This document shows, piece by piece, positions 8,254 to 17,583 of a stretch of DNA of 64,000 nt. Both the position numbers and the translations under genes were made by a program. This DNA comes from Paenibacillus tyrphae (lineage in GTDB: Bacteria; Bacillota; Bacilli; Paenibacillales; NBRC-103111): contig NZ_JNVM01000005.1 in NCBI RefSeq assembly GCF_000722545.1, positions 186,001-250,000 of the forward strand. Direction: 5' to 3'. The notes below the pieces were generated by a model, which worked only from the letters and a program-made list of their open reading frames with translations, was not told the DNA's origin and did no database searches. Every line of letters starts with the position of its first letter. Position 1 is the first letter of the stretch.

Positions 8254-9630
8254 ATGAAGGTCAGCAAACTGCTTGCCATGACGGTAGCTTTAAGTCTCGT
8301 ATTTGTTTCCGCCTGCTCTAAAAAAGAAGGGGGAGCCAACGCCCCGGCCGGTGAAGCTGCGAAAGACGACAAGAAGCCCGATACCGTCAGGGTATGGGCC
8401 TACCCGGTTCATGGGGATTACGAGAAAGACATCAAGGAACTGATCGCCGATTTTAACAAGCAGTACCCGCATATTAAAGTAGAGTACGAAGTGCTGTCCT
8501 GGGCCGAAGGTCCGAAGAAATTCGACATTGCTCTGAACGCGGGCGACCCGCCGGATTTGTATTACCATGCGGTGTCGGGGCACTATGTCAACACGGGGCT
8601 TGCCATCCAGCTCGACCAGTTCCTGACCCCGGAAATCAAGGACGATTACTTGCCGGGTATGCTTGATCTGGGCAAAATTCAAGGCAAGCAATACGGGCTG
8701 CCGCTGACCGCGGGACAATGGAATTGGGGCGGCAACAAGCGCATTTTGGAAGAAGCGGGTGTCGATTGGAAGAAGATTCAGGAGAAGGGCTGGACCTGGT
8801 CCGAATTCAGCGACATCGCCAAGAAGATGACCAAGAAGCTGCCTGATGGCTCGATGCAGTACGGTCTCGCGACGGACGGCACCAGCCTCGATTTCAGCCA
8901 GTTGATTGCGCAAAACGCCGGTCTAGTCGACGTATTGGACGAGAAGGGCAAGTTCATTTGGAACGACGACAAAATTCTCGACTCCCTCAAATTCATCGAC
9001 GGTCTGATGAAGGATGGCGTGATGCCGAAGGAAACGGGTGGGCTCAACCCGCAGCAAAGAACGCAAATGTTCTACGATAGCAAAGCCGCCGTCATCAGCA
9101 AAGCGCTGCCTTATTACGATACGATTATCGCCAACCGCAACAAAGATATCGACGCGGGCAAAGTGAAGGGCGAGAAAATCGAATTCGTCCTGCTGCCGGT
9201 TCCGCATCATGAGAATGCGCCGGGCAAGACGTACGTGATGGGCGAAGGCTATGTTATGTTCAAGCAGAAGAACGATAAGGGCGAGCAGCACGCGAAGAAC
9301 GCTTTCCTCGTGATGGAAGCGCTGAGCGGTGCGAAAGCGGGGAACTCCTCCAACGAGCTGAACCTGCCGTTCGTCCGCAACTCCCAGGCGAAAATGTACG
9401 AAGGCAAAGGTAAAGCCCAGAAGTACAACTGGGAAGCCGCACAAAATTTCATGAAGAGCACCACGAGATCGGTCGAGAGCAATCTGGACGTCGACAAGTC
9501 GACGAAGCTGAAGCAGTTCCAGGAGCAAGTGCAGAAGCCGGCCATCCAGGCGCTGTTCGCCGGGGAGAAAACGCCGGAGAAAATCGCCGAAGAATTCAAA
9601 ACCAAAGGCAAGCAAATGTTCGGCCAGTAA
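8254..9630 (+). CDS. CUT1 ABC transporter substrate-binding lipoprotein
   Basis: A 458-residue family 1 solute-binding protein. The signal peptide ends in a lipobox (LVFVSAC, Cys21), so it is anchored outside the membrane. The mature part starts with a KEGG-rich linker and the typical PDTVRVWAYP strand. It follows murR by 16 bp. The context, with NamZ, NagZ, AnmK, MurQ and MurK but no PTS transporter, suggests import of MurNAc-containing sugars such as MurNAc-GlcNAc. The substrate is an inference. A hairpin after the gene may raise its expression above that of the permeases. Confidence 0.9.
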   Translation: MKVSKLLAMTVALSLVFVSACSKKEGGANAPAGEAAKDDKKPDTVRVWAYPVHGDYEKDIKELIADFNKQYPHIKVEYEVLSWAEGPKKFDIALNAGDPPDLYYHAVSGHYVNTGLAIQLDQFLTPEIKDDYLPGMLDLGKIQGKQYGLPLTAGQWNWGGNKRILEEAGVDWKKIQEKGWTWSEFSDIAKKMTKKLPDGSMQYGLATDGTSLDFSQLIAQNAGLVDVLDEKGKFIWNDDKILDSLKFIDGLMKDGVMPKETGGLNPQQRTQMFYDSKAAVISKALPYYDTIIANRNKDIDAGKVKGEKIEFVLLPVPHHENAPGKTYVMGEGYVMFKQKNDKGEQHAKNAFLVMEALSGAKAGNSSNELNLPFVRNSQAKMYEGKGKAQKYNWEAAQNFMKSTTRSVESNLDVDKSTKLKQFQEQVQKPAIQALFAGEKTPEKIAEEFKTKGKQMFGQ

Positions 9631-9651
9631 TGCAGCAACAAGCCGCGCGAA

Positions 9652-9689
9652 AAGGTGCCCTGTATGGAGTCATATAGGGCCTTTTTTTT
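9652..9689 (+). terminator. partial terminator between binding-protein and permease genes
   Basis: AAGG-tg-CCCTGTAT pairs with ATATAGGG-CCTT and is followed by eight T. It lies 22 bp after the binding-protein stop. An intrinsic terminator inside the operon probably lets only part of the transcripts reach the permeases, a usual way to make binding protein in excess. Confidence 0.75.
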
Positions 9690-9727
9690 CGGACTCGCCG
9701 GCATAGGCATGATGAAGGAGGATCGCC

Positions 9728-10672
9728 ATGGACAATTTACACAACGGGCCGGGTGTGCCGGGCCCAGCCATCCGGCAAAGGAAGGCGAACACTTCCGTCA
9801 AGCAGTTCATTCGGGATTACGGCTGGTCGTACTTGTTTATCCTCGTTCCGGTGCTGCTCTTTCTGGTGTTCACCCTGTATCCGGTTATCTCGGCGTTTCT
9901 GATGAGCTTTCAGAAGTACACCGTCATGAAAACGGACTGGATCGGCCTGGATAACTACAAGTTTATGTTTCAGGACGAAGTGTTCTGGAAGTCGATGAAA
10001 AATACCGTCATTTTCACCATCGGCACCGTGCCGGTCAACATTATTTTGACGTTCGTGCTCGCTTTTCTCATCTTTCAGATGCGCCAATCGTGGCAGACGT
10101 TTTTTAAAGCGGCCTTGTACTTGCCGGGCGTTGTCTCAGGCGTGACAATCTCGCTCGTCTGGCTGGCGATCTTCGATCCGACCCCTTGGGGACCGATGAA
10201 CACGGTGCTCGGCTGGTTTGGCATCGATCCCGTCATCTGGCTCGGCAAATCCAACAGTGCGTTGTTCTCGCTGATGCTGATGACGTATCTCGGCTCGCAC
10301 GGGGGCGGCATCATCCTGTACCTTGCGGCGATGGGCGGCGTTCCGAAATCGCTGTACGAAGCGGCGGACATCGACCATGCGAGCGGCTGGACGAAGTTTA
10401 CGAAAATTACGTGGCCGCTGCTTAAGCCGACGACGCTGTACTTGCTGGTGACGGGGGTCATCACCTCGTTTCAGGTGTTCATCAGCGTATATCTGATGAC
10501 ACAGGGCGGCCCGAACTTCGCAACGACGACGATCGCTTATCTCATTTACCAGACGGCGTTCGTATTTTACGATTTCGGCCTGGCCTCCGCGCAATCGTTC
10601 GTACTCGCTATCGTCATTATTCTCATCTCGATCATTCAATTCAAATATTTCTCATCGGACATCGAATATTAA
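9728..10672 (+). CDS. CUT1 ABC transporter permease (MalF/UgpA type)
   Basis: A 314-residue membrane protein with about six transmembrane segments and the EAA loop YEAADIDHASGWTKF that contacts the ATPase. An AAGGAGG ribosome binding site precedes the ATG. It is the first of two permeases of the sugar importer and forms the channel with the next gene product. Confidence 0.92.
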   Translation: MDNLHNGPGVPGPAIRQRKANTSVKQFIRDYGWSYLFILVPVLLFLVFTLYPVISAFLMSFQKYTVMKTDWIGLDNYKFMFQDEVFWKSMKNTVIFTIGTVPVNIILTFVLAFLIFQMRQSWQTFFKAALYLPGVVSGVTISLVWLAIFDPTPWGPMNTVLGWFGIDPVIWLGKSNSALFSLMLMTYLGSHGGGIILYLAAMGGVPKSLYEAADIDHASGWTKFTKITWPLLKPTTLYLLVTGVITSFQVFISVYLMTQGGPNFATTTIAYLIYQTAFVFYDFGLASAQSFVLAIVIILISIIQFKYFSSDIEY

Positions 10673-10684
10673 GGGGTGAACGCG

Positions 10685-11518
10685 TTGAGCAACCAATCGA
10701 AAGTAATCTTCATCGGCGTTGCAGCGATCATTCTTGCTTTCTGGGCGGTCATCACGGTCATCCCTTTGTACTGGATGATTATCGGCTCGTTCCAAGATTC
10801 GCTGGCCTCGGCCGTCTTCAGGCCGCAGATGATTCCGGACATTTGGTCCGTCGCGCCGTACGAGCGCTTTTTCGCGAAAAACAACGCCGTCCAATGGCTG
10901 TTGAACTCGCTGTTCGTCTCTTCCGTGCTGACCGTCACGAACCTGCTTTTCGCTTCCATGGCGGGCTATGCGTTCGCGAAGCTCAAATTTCCCGGGAGCA
11001 ATTCGATCTTCTGGGTGCTGCTCGGCACGATGATGATTCCGGCGCAGGTTACACTGATCCCGCTGTACGTGCTGGTGATCAACGTCTTCGACCTGGCGGA
11101 TACGTATACGGCGATGATCGTGCCAACGTTGGTCAGCGTCGGGAATATTTTTCTCATGAAGCAGTATATGTCCACGTTACCGACATCGCTTATTCATGCC
11201 GCACGCATCGATGCCTGCAGCGAATTCGGCATTTTTTATAAAATCATCCTGCCGATGGCCAAGCCCGGCCTCGCCGTTCTGGCGATCTTTACGTTCGTGG
11301 CGAACTGGAACGATTTTTTCTGGCCGTTCCTCGTGACGCGCTCGAGTGAGATGCGGACGATCCAGGTCGGTCTCGCAAGCTTCAAATTTGCCGAGTCCAC
11401 CGACTACGGCGCGATTATGGCGGGAGCGACCATCGGGGCTCTGCCGATGATCATCCTGTTCTTCTCGCTGCAAAAATATTTCCTGCAAGGGATCACCATA
11501 GGAGCCGTGAAAGGCTAG
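10685..11518 (+). CDS. CUT1 ABC transporter permease (MalG/UgpE type)
   Basis: A 277-residue permease with about six membrane segments; the EAA loop IHAARIDACSEFGIF lies near residue 180. I used the TTG at 10685, which has AAGGGG at good spacing; the GTG at 10676 is inside that ribosome binding site. It lies 12 bp after the first permease gene and pairs with it. Confidence 0.92.
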   Translation: MSNQSKVIFIGVAAIILAFWAVITVIPLYWMIIGSFQDSLASAVFRPQMIPDIWSVAPYERFFAKNNAVQWLLNSLFVSSVLTVTNLLFASMAGYAFAKLKFPGSNSIFWVLLGTMMIPAQVTLIPLYVLVINVFDLADTYTAMIVPTLVSVGNIFLMKQYMSTLPTSLIHAARIDACSEFGIFYKIILPMAKPGLAVLAIFTFVANWNDFFWPFLVTRSSEMRTIQVGLASFKFAESTDYGAIMAGATIGALPMIILFFSLQKYFLQGITIGAVKG

Positions 11519-11535
11519 AAGGAGGAAGCGAAGCG

Positions 11536-12648
11536 ATGGCACGCGTGGCGTTTCAAAATATACGCAAAGAGTATGTGGACGACAAAAAAGGGACCTTCAC
11601 CGCGGTCGAAAACTCCAATTTTGTGATCGAAGACCGGGAATTCGTCGTGTTCGTCGGTCCCTCGGGCTGCGGCAAAACGACCTCCCTGCGCATGATCGCG
11701 GGGCTGGAGCGGCAGTCAAGCGGCGATATTTACATCGGAGACCGTCTCGTCAATCAGATGCACCCGAAGGACCGCGATATTGCAATGGTGTTTCAGGATT
11801 ATGCCTTGTACCCGCACATGACCATTGAAGAGAACTTGTCCTTCGGCCTCAAAAACCTGAAGCGCCCGAAGGAGGAAATCCAGCGCAAGGTAAAGGAGGC
11901 GTCGGCGATTCTGGGGCTGACCAACATGCTGGACCGCAAGCCGCGGGAGCTCAGCGGCGGGCAGCGCCAGCGGGTGGCGGTCGGACGCGCGATCGTGCGC
12001 GATCCGCAGGTGTTCCTGTTCGACGAGCCGCTCTCGAACCTCGACGCGAAGCTGCGCATTCAGATGCGGGTGGAGCTGGCGGAGCTGCACAAGCGGCTCG
12101 GCGCGACCATCGTCTACGTAACCCACGATCAGGTCGAAGCGATGACGCTCGGTGAACGGATCGTCGTCATGAACCAGGGGCGCATCCAGCAGATTGCGTC
12201 GCCGACGGAGCTGTATAACCGGCCGAGCAATATGTTTGTCGCCGGATTTATCGGGTCGCCGGCCATGAACTTTATGGACGCGCGCATCGAGCGGGGACAC
12301 GTGCATGTGGAAGGGGCCTCCTTCGCCTTGACGGACGCCGCGGTTCGGGGACTGAAGGCGTACGAGGGCAAAAGCATCATTCTGGGCGTGCGCCCGGAGC
12401 ATATATACGGTGAGGAGTTCGCGCCGCCGGCCGCATCGGCGTACCGGCTGAATGCCGTCGTGCAGGTCGTGGAAAATCTGGGAGCGGAGAACCTCGTCTA
12501 CTTCCGAGTTGGCCAGCGGATGGTGACGGCCCGCGTCCATCCGGAGACGATGGCGCAGGTGGGGCAGTCAAAGCTGTTCGCCTTCGACGGCGGCAAGCTG
12601 AATTTCTTCGATCCGGCTACGGAAGAGCGCATCGCGCTGGAGGCATAG
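11536..12648 (+). CDS. sugar ABC transporter ATP-binding protein (MsmK/UgpC type)
   Basis: A 370-residue ATPase with Walker A GPSGCGKTT, signature LSGGQRQRVAVGRA, Walker B VFLFDEPLSNLD and a C-terminal TOBE/OB regulatory domain (GVRPEHIYGEE). The size and TOBE domain are those of CUT1 ATPases. Many Firmicutes share one MsmK among several importers; having one inside this operon suggests a dedicated ATPase. It is 17 bp after the second permease gene. Confidence 0.95.
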   Translation: MARVAFQNIRKEYVDDKKGTFTAVENSNFVIEDREFVVFVGPSGCGKTTSLRMIAGLERQSSGDIYIGDRLVNQMHPKDRDIAMVFQDYALYPHMTIEENLSFGLKNLKRPKEEIQRKVKEASAILGLTNMLDRKPRELSGGQRQRVAVGRAIVRDPQVFLFDEPLSNLDAKLRIQMRVELAELHKRLGATIVYVTHDQVEAMTLGERIVVMNQGRIQQIASPTELYNRPSNMFVAGFIGSPAMNFMDARIERGHVHVEGASFALTDAAVRGLKAYEGKSIILGVRPEHIYGEEFAPPAASAYRLNAVVQVVENLGAENLVYFRVGQRMVTARVHPETMAQVGQSKLFAFDGGKLNFFDPATEERIALEA

Positions 12649-12661
12649 GCATAAAAGAAGC

Positions 12662-12827
12662 AGTCCGGTGAATATGAGCGGAGCAGCCGAAAGCGCTCTG
12701 TAGAAACGAAGTGTTCGCCTTTGTTTCCGGATTTCAACCTTTTAAGGGGTAGTATGATAATGAAATCCGGGAACAAGAGCGATCGGAAGAGCGTTTCGGA
12801 TGCGCAGCGCCTGCTATTCACCGGACT
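12662..12827. repeat. 166-bp palindromic element, copy A
   Basis: The ends AGTCCGGTGAATA and TATTCACCGGACT are perfect 13-bp inverted repeats. Inside, TTGTTTCCGGATTTCA pairs with TGAAATCCGGGAACAA around a loop near 12740-12750, and intermediate stretches (CCGAAAGCGCTCT against AGAGCGTTTCGG) pair too. The whole forms one long imperfect hairpin. Copy B at 35654-35835 shares ends, core and the GATCGGAAGA segment. It lies between the ABC ATPase gene and the next gene. It could be a MITE-like mobile element, a mRNA hairpin or a structured RNA. No transposase is near. Confidence 0.75.
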
Positions 12828-12852
12828 TTTCCACAAAAAGGAGGTATGTCCG

Positions 12853-13629
12853 ATGCGGAAGCTTAGTGAAATCATGGTGCGGGCGGGATTGCAAACGTAC
12901 CGCGAAATCATTCATGTCGCCTTATTCAGCATCGTCAGCTCGCTCGTCTTGTTTCCGGTGCTGCTCTTCCTGCCTGTGCCGCTGGCCCTGATACTGCTGG
13001 TGCTGCTGTACGTGCCTTTGGCGGCGGGCACGCTCTACGCGTGTCACCGCATCCTGCAGGGGGAGAAGGGGAGCGTTCGGACCATGCTCAAGGGAACGCT
13101 GGCCCATTACGGCTCTTCCCTCGTCTTCGGGCTCGTCTGCGCCTTGTTCGTGCTGATCCTTGTCTCCTCTTGGTGGTACTACGGCAGCCGGAGCGGAATG
13201 ATGTCTTTGGCGCTGGCTGTGTTTCAGACCTACTTCGTGGCGCTCTTTTTCATATCGCAGACGTATACGCTGTCTCTGGTCGTTCAGGAACGGCTCGGCA
13301 TCTTCAGCGCCATGGGCCGCAGCGTTAAACTGTTCGTCGCCCGTCCGATGTATACGATCGGCGCTTGCTTCCAGATGTTGTGCTTCGCCGTTCTGCTGGG
13401 CGTGACGGTCGTCGGCTTTGCCTGCTTGTATATGGGCATGATCGGATTTTTTGCGAATCTGGTGACGGCGAACGTGCTGCGGAAGGATGAGGAGGCATCC
13501 CCGTCCGGTCGCGGGGCGGACGAAATCGACCGCCGTATCCGGCGACTTTCATCTTGCAGGCAGGGAGAGCTGAGCGATGGAGAGGATGGTACAGACCGGA
13601 GCAGACCGTCTTTCGCTGCTGGAATCTGA
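12853..13629 (+). CDS. DUF624-like membrane protein
   Basis: A 258-residue protein with about six hydrophobic segments. The arrangement VPLAAGTLYACHRILQGEKG and VQERLGIFSAMGRSVKLF resembles the DUF624/YesL family found beside carbohydrate ABC importers in Bacillales. The ATG at 12853 has AAAAAGGAGG upstream; the longer open frame starts inside the palindromic element and is not used. The last 18 residues overlap the start of namZ by 53 bp and look unconstrained. The role is unknown; an accessory to the sugar importer is plausible. Confidence 0.6.
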   Translation: MRKLSEIMVRAGLQTYREIIHVALFSIVSSLVLFPVLLFLPVPLALILLVLLYVPLAAGTLYACHRILQGEKGSVRTMLKGTLAHYGSSLVFGLVCALFVLILVSSWWYYGSRSGMMSLALAVFQTYFVALFFISQTYTLSLVVQERLGIFSAMGRSVKLFVARPMYTIGACFQMLCFAVLLGVTVVGFACLYMGMIGFFANLVTANVLRKDEEASPSGRGADEIDRRIRRLSSCRQGELSDGEDGTDRSRPSFAAGI

Positions 13630-14752
13630 GCTTCGCGGACAGCGCTTCGGGCTGCTGACGAACCCGACGGGCATCAACCGGCGGTTCGAATCCGTGATCG
13701 ACGGGTGCGCCGGGTTCAAGTCGGCGGTTTTGACGGCGCTGTTCGCCTGCGAGCACGGCATTCGCGGCGAGCGGCAGGCGGGGATACGCTTCGGCGACGA
13801 GAAGGACGACAAGACGGGGATCCCCGTCTTTAGTTTATATGGGGACCACAAGCGGCCCACGGAAGAGATGATGGACGGTGTGGATGCCGTCGTTTTCGAC
13901 ATTCAGGACTTGGGCGTACGCTTTTACACCTATTTAAGTACGCTGGTTTACATGATGGAAGCGTGCGCGGCCTACGGAAAACGGCTGATCGTGCTCGACC
14001 GGCCGAATCCGCTAGGCGGGATCGTCAGCGAGGGCGGAATGCTGGAGGCGGGCTACGAATCGATGGTCGGCGTGTGGGCGGTGCCGTTCCGCACGGGGCT
14101 GACCATCGGCGAGTTTGCAGAGTACGTGAACAGCCACATGCCTGTGCGGTGCAGTTTGCAGGTCGTGCCGCTGCTCGGCTGGAAACGGGACATGGAATAT
14201 CTCGCGACGGGACTGCCATGGATCATGCCTTCGCCCAATATACCGACGATGGACACGGTGCGGGTATATGCGGGAAACTGCCTGTTCGAAGGCACGAATG
14301 TGTCCGAAGGACGGGGGACGACGCGGCCGTTCGAGCTGTTTGGCGCGCCCTGGATGGACGGACGCGCGGTCGGCGAAGCGGTGAACCGCTTGGGGCTGCC
14401 GGGCGTGCACGCGCAGCCGGTTCATTTTACGCCGACGTTCTCGAAGTATCAGGGCGAGCTGTGCAGCGGCGTGCAGCTGTTCGTGACCGATCCGACGGCA
14501 TACCGCTCCGTGGCGACGGCGCTGCATCTGCTGCATACGGTTGCGGCGCTTTACCCGGCACAGTTTCAATGGACACCGCCGTTTAAGGAAGGGCAGAAGC
14601 CTTTTATCGACTATTTGTCTGGCAGCGATCTGGTCCGGACTTCGATTCATACGGAGACGGGGCTGAACCGGATTTTATCGTTATGGGACGCGCAAGCGAA
14701 GGCATGGAACGACGCGAGGCGGCCTTATTTGTTGTACGGAGGGGAAGCATGA
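13577..14752 (+). CDS. namZ: exo-beta-N-acetylmuramidase NamZ (DUF1343, GH171)
   Basis: A 391-residue DUF1343 protein. B. subtilis NamZ (YbbC) cleaves terminal MurNAc from peptidoglycan fragments. Conserved blocks are LLTNPTGINRRFESVID, FACEHGIRGERQAG, FDIQDLGVRFYTYLSTLVYM, LDRPNPLGG and EGTNVSEGRGTTRPFE. No signal peptide is present, unlike secreted Bacillus NamZ, so it should act on imported MurNAc-GlcNAc. The stop overlaps the nagZ start (ATGA). Confidence 0.93.
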   Translation: MERMVQTGADRLSLLESELRGQRFGLLTNPTGINRRFESVIDGCAGFKSAVLTALFACEHGIRGERQAGIRFGDEKDDKTGIPVFSLYGDHKRPTEEMMDGVDAVVFDIQDLGVRFYTYLSTLVYMMEACAAYGKRLIVLDRPNPLGGIVSEGGMLEAGYESMVGVWAVPFRTGLTIGEFAEYVNSHMPVRCSLQVVPLLGWKRDMEYLATGLPWIMPSPNIPTMDTVRVYAGNCLFEGTNVSEGRGTTRPFELFGAPWMDGRAVGEAVNRLGLPGVHAQPVHFTPTFSKYQGELCSGVQLFVTDPTAYRSVATALHLLHTVAALYPAQFQWTPPFKEGQKPFIDYLSGSDLVRTSIHTETGLNRILSLWDAQAKAWNDARRPYLLYGGEA

Positions 14753-16368
14753 TGGAGCTTGCAGGCATGACGTTGGAGGAAAAGGTCGGACAGCTTATCC
14801 AGGCAGGCTTCCACAGTTTGGAGCCGGACGGGCATATTTTGGACCTGATCGAACGGCGGCGGATCGGCGGCGTGATATTGTTCGCGCGCAATGTGCAGGA
14901 CCCGGCGCAGGTGGCGGCTTTGACCGGGAAGCTGCAGGAGGCGGCGCAGCGGGCGGGGACGGCTCCGCTGTGGGTTTCCATCGATCAGGAAGGCGGCATG
15001 GTGGCGCGTATAACGGAAGGCGTCGCGCTGATGCCGGGAGCGATGGCGATTGCCGCCGGGGGCTCGGTGGAGGCGGCTTACGAAGCGGCTCAGGTTGCGG
15101 GCCGAGAGCTGCGGGCGCTTGGCGTCAACATGAATTTTGCGCCGGACCTGGATATCAACAACAATCCGGCCAATCCGGTGATCGGGGTGCGGTCCTTTGG
15201 CGAAGCCCCGGAGGCCGTGGCGGAGTACGGAGCGGCTTCGATCCGCGGCTTTCAGGTCGCGGGCGTGTCGGCGACGGCGAAGCATTTTCCGGGCCATGGC
15301 GACACTGCGACGGATTCCCATCTCGATCTGCCGACGATCCTGCATTCGCGCGAGCGCATCGAAACGGTCGAGCTGGTGCCGTTCCGGCGCGCCGTTGCCG
15401 AAGGCGTCGATGCGGTCATGTCGTCGCACATCGTGTTTCCGGCGTTCGAGCCGGAGCGGCTGCCCGCGACCTTATCCCGCCGCGTGCTGACGGGACTGTT
15501 GCGGGAGGAGCTTGGCTTCGACGGCGTCATCGTGACGGATTGCATGGAGATGCAGGCGATTGCCGCCCATTACGGCACGGTGCAGGCGGCAGTCATGGCC
15601 GTGGAGGCGGGCGCGGACATCGTCTTGATCAGCCACAGCCGCGAGTTGCAGGAAGGCGCCCTCGACGCCCTGCTGGAGGCGGTTCGCTCCGGGCGGATCA
15701 GCGAGGAGCGGATCGACGCGTCGGTCCGCAGGCTGCTTGCGCTGAAGCGGAAGCGGCTGGCCGCCGGGACGGAGCCGCATGATGCGGCGCTCCGCCTCGT
15801 CGGCTGCGAGGCGCACCGGCAGACGGCCCAGCGGATCAGCGAGGCCAGCGTGACGCTGGTCAAGGACGAGGAGCGGCTGCTGCCCCTGCGGCGCGTTCCG
15901 ACGCTGGTGATCCATACGTCGGCTGTCGCGACCTCGATTGCTGACGAAGCCGTCGATATGCCGCATACGTTCGGAAAAGCGCTGGCCGCGCAAGGGCTGG
16001 ACGTTATCGAACGGATCGTTCCCGTGTCTCCAGACGACGAGGCGCTGCAAGCGCTGCTGGCGCAGGCCGAGCCGTTCGGGCAGGTCGTCGTGGGCACATA
16101 CAACGCGTCCTTTTATCCCGGGCAGGTCCGATTGATCGAAGCGCTGCAATCGCTGGGCAAGCGTCCGGTAGTGGTCGCGCTGCGCAATCCGTACGATTTG
16201 CGCGAATTCCCGGACGTATCGACCTATGCGGCTGTGTACGAATCGAGGCCGCATGCGCTGGAGAGCGCGGCCAAGGGACTGACCGGCGCGATTCCGATGC
16301 AGGGCAGGCTGCCGGTTACGATCAGCGAAGCTTATCCGGCGGGATGGGGGGCGGACAGGTCATGCTAG
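14749..16368 (+). CDS. nagZ: beta-N-acetylglucosaminidase NagZ (GH3)
   Basis: A 539-residue family 3 glycosidase. The NagZ signature KHFPGHGDTATDSHLDLP near residues 178-195 carries the catalytic His-Asp dyad, and FDGVIVTDCMEM carries the nucleophile Asp. A C-terminal GH3 domain is present. No signal peptide is seen, so it is cytoplasmic. Together with NamZ it would split imported peptidoglycan di- or oligosaccharides into GlcNAc and MurNAc. The ATG overlaps the namZ stop, with GGAGGGG upstream. Confidence 0.94.
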   Translation: MMELAGMTLEEKVGQLIQAGFHSLEPDGHILDLIERRRIGGVILFARNVQDPAQVAALTGKLQEAAQRAGTAPLWVSIDQEGGMVARITEGVALMPGAMAIAAGGSVEAAYEAAQVAGRELRALGVNMNFAPDLDINNNPANPVIGVRSFGEAPEAVAEYGAASIRGFQVAGVSATAKHFPGHGDTATDSHLDLPTILHSRERIETVELVPFRRAVAEGVDAVMSSHIVFPAFEPERLPATLSRRVLTGLLREELGFDGVIVTDCMEMQAIAAHYGTVQAAVMAVEAGADIVLISHSRELQEGALDALLEAVRSGRISEERIDASVRRLLALKRKRLAAGTEPHDAALRLVGCEAHRQTAQRISEASVTLVKDEERLLPLRRVPTLVIHTSAVATSIADEAVDMPHTFGKALAAQGLDVIERIVPVSPDDEALQALLAQAEPFGQVVVGTYNASFYPGQVRLIEALQSLGKRPVVVALRNPYDLREFPDVSTYAAVYESRPHALESAAKGLTGAIPMQGRLPVTISEAYPAGWGADRSC

Positions 16369-17552
16369 CGTCCTATTTCCGCAAACCGCAGCGACTGGTC
16401 GTCGGCCTGATGTCCGGCACGTCGCTCGACGGTGTCGATGCCGCGATCGTCCGCATCGAGGGGCAGGGGCTCGATACGAAGGTCGAGCTCGTTCATTACA
16501 CCGCGGTTCCTTACGACGATACGCTCCGCGAGAAGCTGAAGGAGCTGTGCAGCCTGGACCGGTCGAACGTGGCGATGGTGTGCGGCATGAACTTTTATCT
16601 CGGCCGCATCTTCGCGGAGGCGGTATGGCTAGCTGCTGCAGAAGCGGGACTGCCGATGGACGAGATCGACCTCGTCAGCTCGCACGGCCAGACGGTGTGG
16701 CATATTCCCGAAGCCGATCCGAGCGAGTGGCACCAGGTCCGTTCGACGTTGCAAATCGGCGATCTGTCGGTGATCGCCAAACATACCGGAAAGCCGGTCG
16801 TCGGCGACTACCGGACCGCCGATATGGCGGTCGGCGGGCAAGGCGCGCCGCTCGTGCCGTACGCCGATTTCATCCTGTTCCGGGATGCGGACAAGGGCCG
16901 CATTACGCAAAATATCGGCGGCATCGGCAACTGCACCGCCATCCCGGCGGGCGGTCTGCCGGAGGACGTCATCGCTTTCGATACGGGGCCGGGCAACATG
17001 CTGATCGACGAAGCTGTGTATCAGCTGTCCGGCGGGGCGAAGAGCTATGACGATGGAGGCGCTTGGGCGGCACGAGGGCGGGCGGACGACTCGCTCGTAG
17101 ACCGGATGCTGAGCCATCCGTATTTCACGCTGAAGCCCGTGAAGACGACGGGCCGCGAAATGTTCGGCAAGCCGTACGCGGCAGAGTGGATCGGCGAAGC
17201 TCGGCGGTTGGGGCTCGCGGACGCGGACATCGTCGCCACGTTCACGGCCTTCACCGCGCGTTCCATTGCCGCAGGCTACCGCGACTTCGTCTTCCCCGCC
17301 TGCCGAGCGGACGAAGTGATCGTGTCCGGCGGCGGGGCGCACAATCGCACGCTGCTGCGCATGCTGGCCGAGCTGCTGCCGGAGCAGCGGGTGCTTACGT
17401 CGGATGCGTTCGGCATCTCCGGCGATGCCAAGGAAGCGATCGCGTTCGCCTTGTTTGCGAACAATTTCCTGCACGGGATTCCGAACCAACTGCCGTCCGC
17501 GACCGGCGCTTCGCGACCGGCCGTCATGGGCAAGCTCGCTTTGCCAGAATGA
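16362..17552 (+). CDS. anmK: anhydro-N-acetylmuramic acid kinase AnmK
   Basis: A 396-residue kinase starting MLASYFRKPQRLVVGLMSGT, with the AnmK signature GLMSGTSLDGVDAAIVRI and QNIGGIGNCT. AnmK opens and phosphorylates 1,6-anhydroMurNAc to MurNAc 6-phosphate, the MurQ substrate. The start overlaps the nagZ stop. AnhydroMurNAc comes from lytic transglycosylases, so the island handles both MurNAc and anhydroMurNAc. A strong terminator follows. Confidence 0.95.
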   Translation: MLASYFRKPQRLVVGLMSGTSLDGVDAAIVRIEGQGLDTKVELVHYTAVPYDDTLREKLKELCSLDRSNVAMVCGMNFYLGRIFAEAVWLAAAEAGLPMDEIDLVSSHGQTVWHIPEADPSEWHQVRSTLQIGDLSVIAKHTGKPVVGDYRTADMAVGGQGAPLVPYADFILFRDADKGRITQNIGGIGNCTAIPAGGLPEDVIAFDTGPGNMLIDEAVYQLSGGAKSYDDGGAWAARGRADDSLVDRMLSHPYFTLKPVKTTGREMFGKPYAAEWIGEARRLGLADADIVATFTAFTARSIAAGYRDFVFPACRADEVIVSGGGAHNRTLLRMLAELLPEQRVLTSDAFGISGDAKEAIAFALFANNFLHGIPNQLPSATGASRPAVMGKLALPE

Positions 17553-17583
17553 CCTGACCCCAAAATTTACCGCTTGTCTTTAT

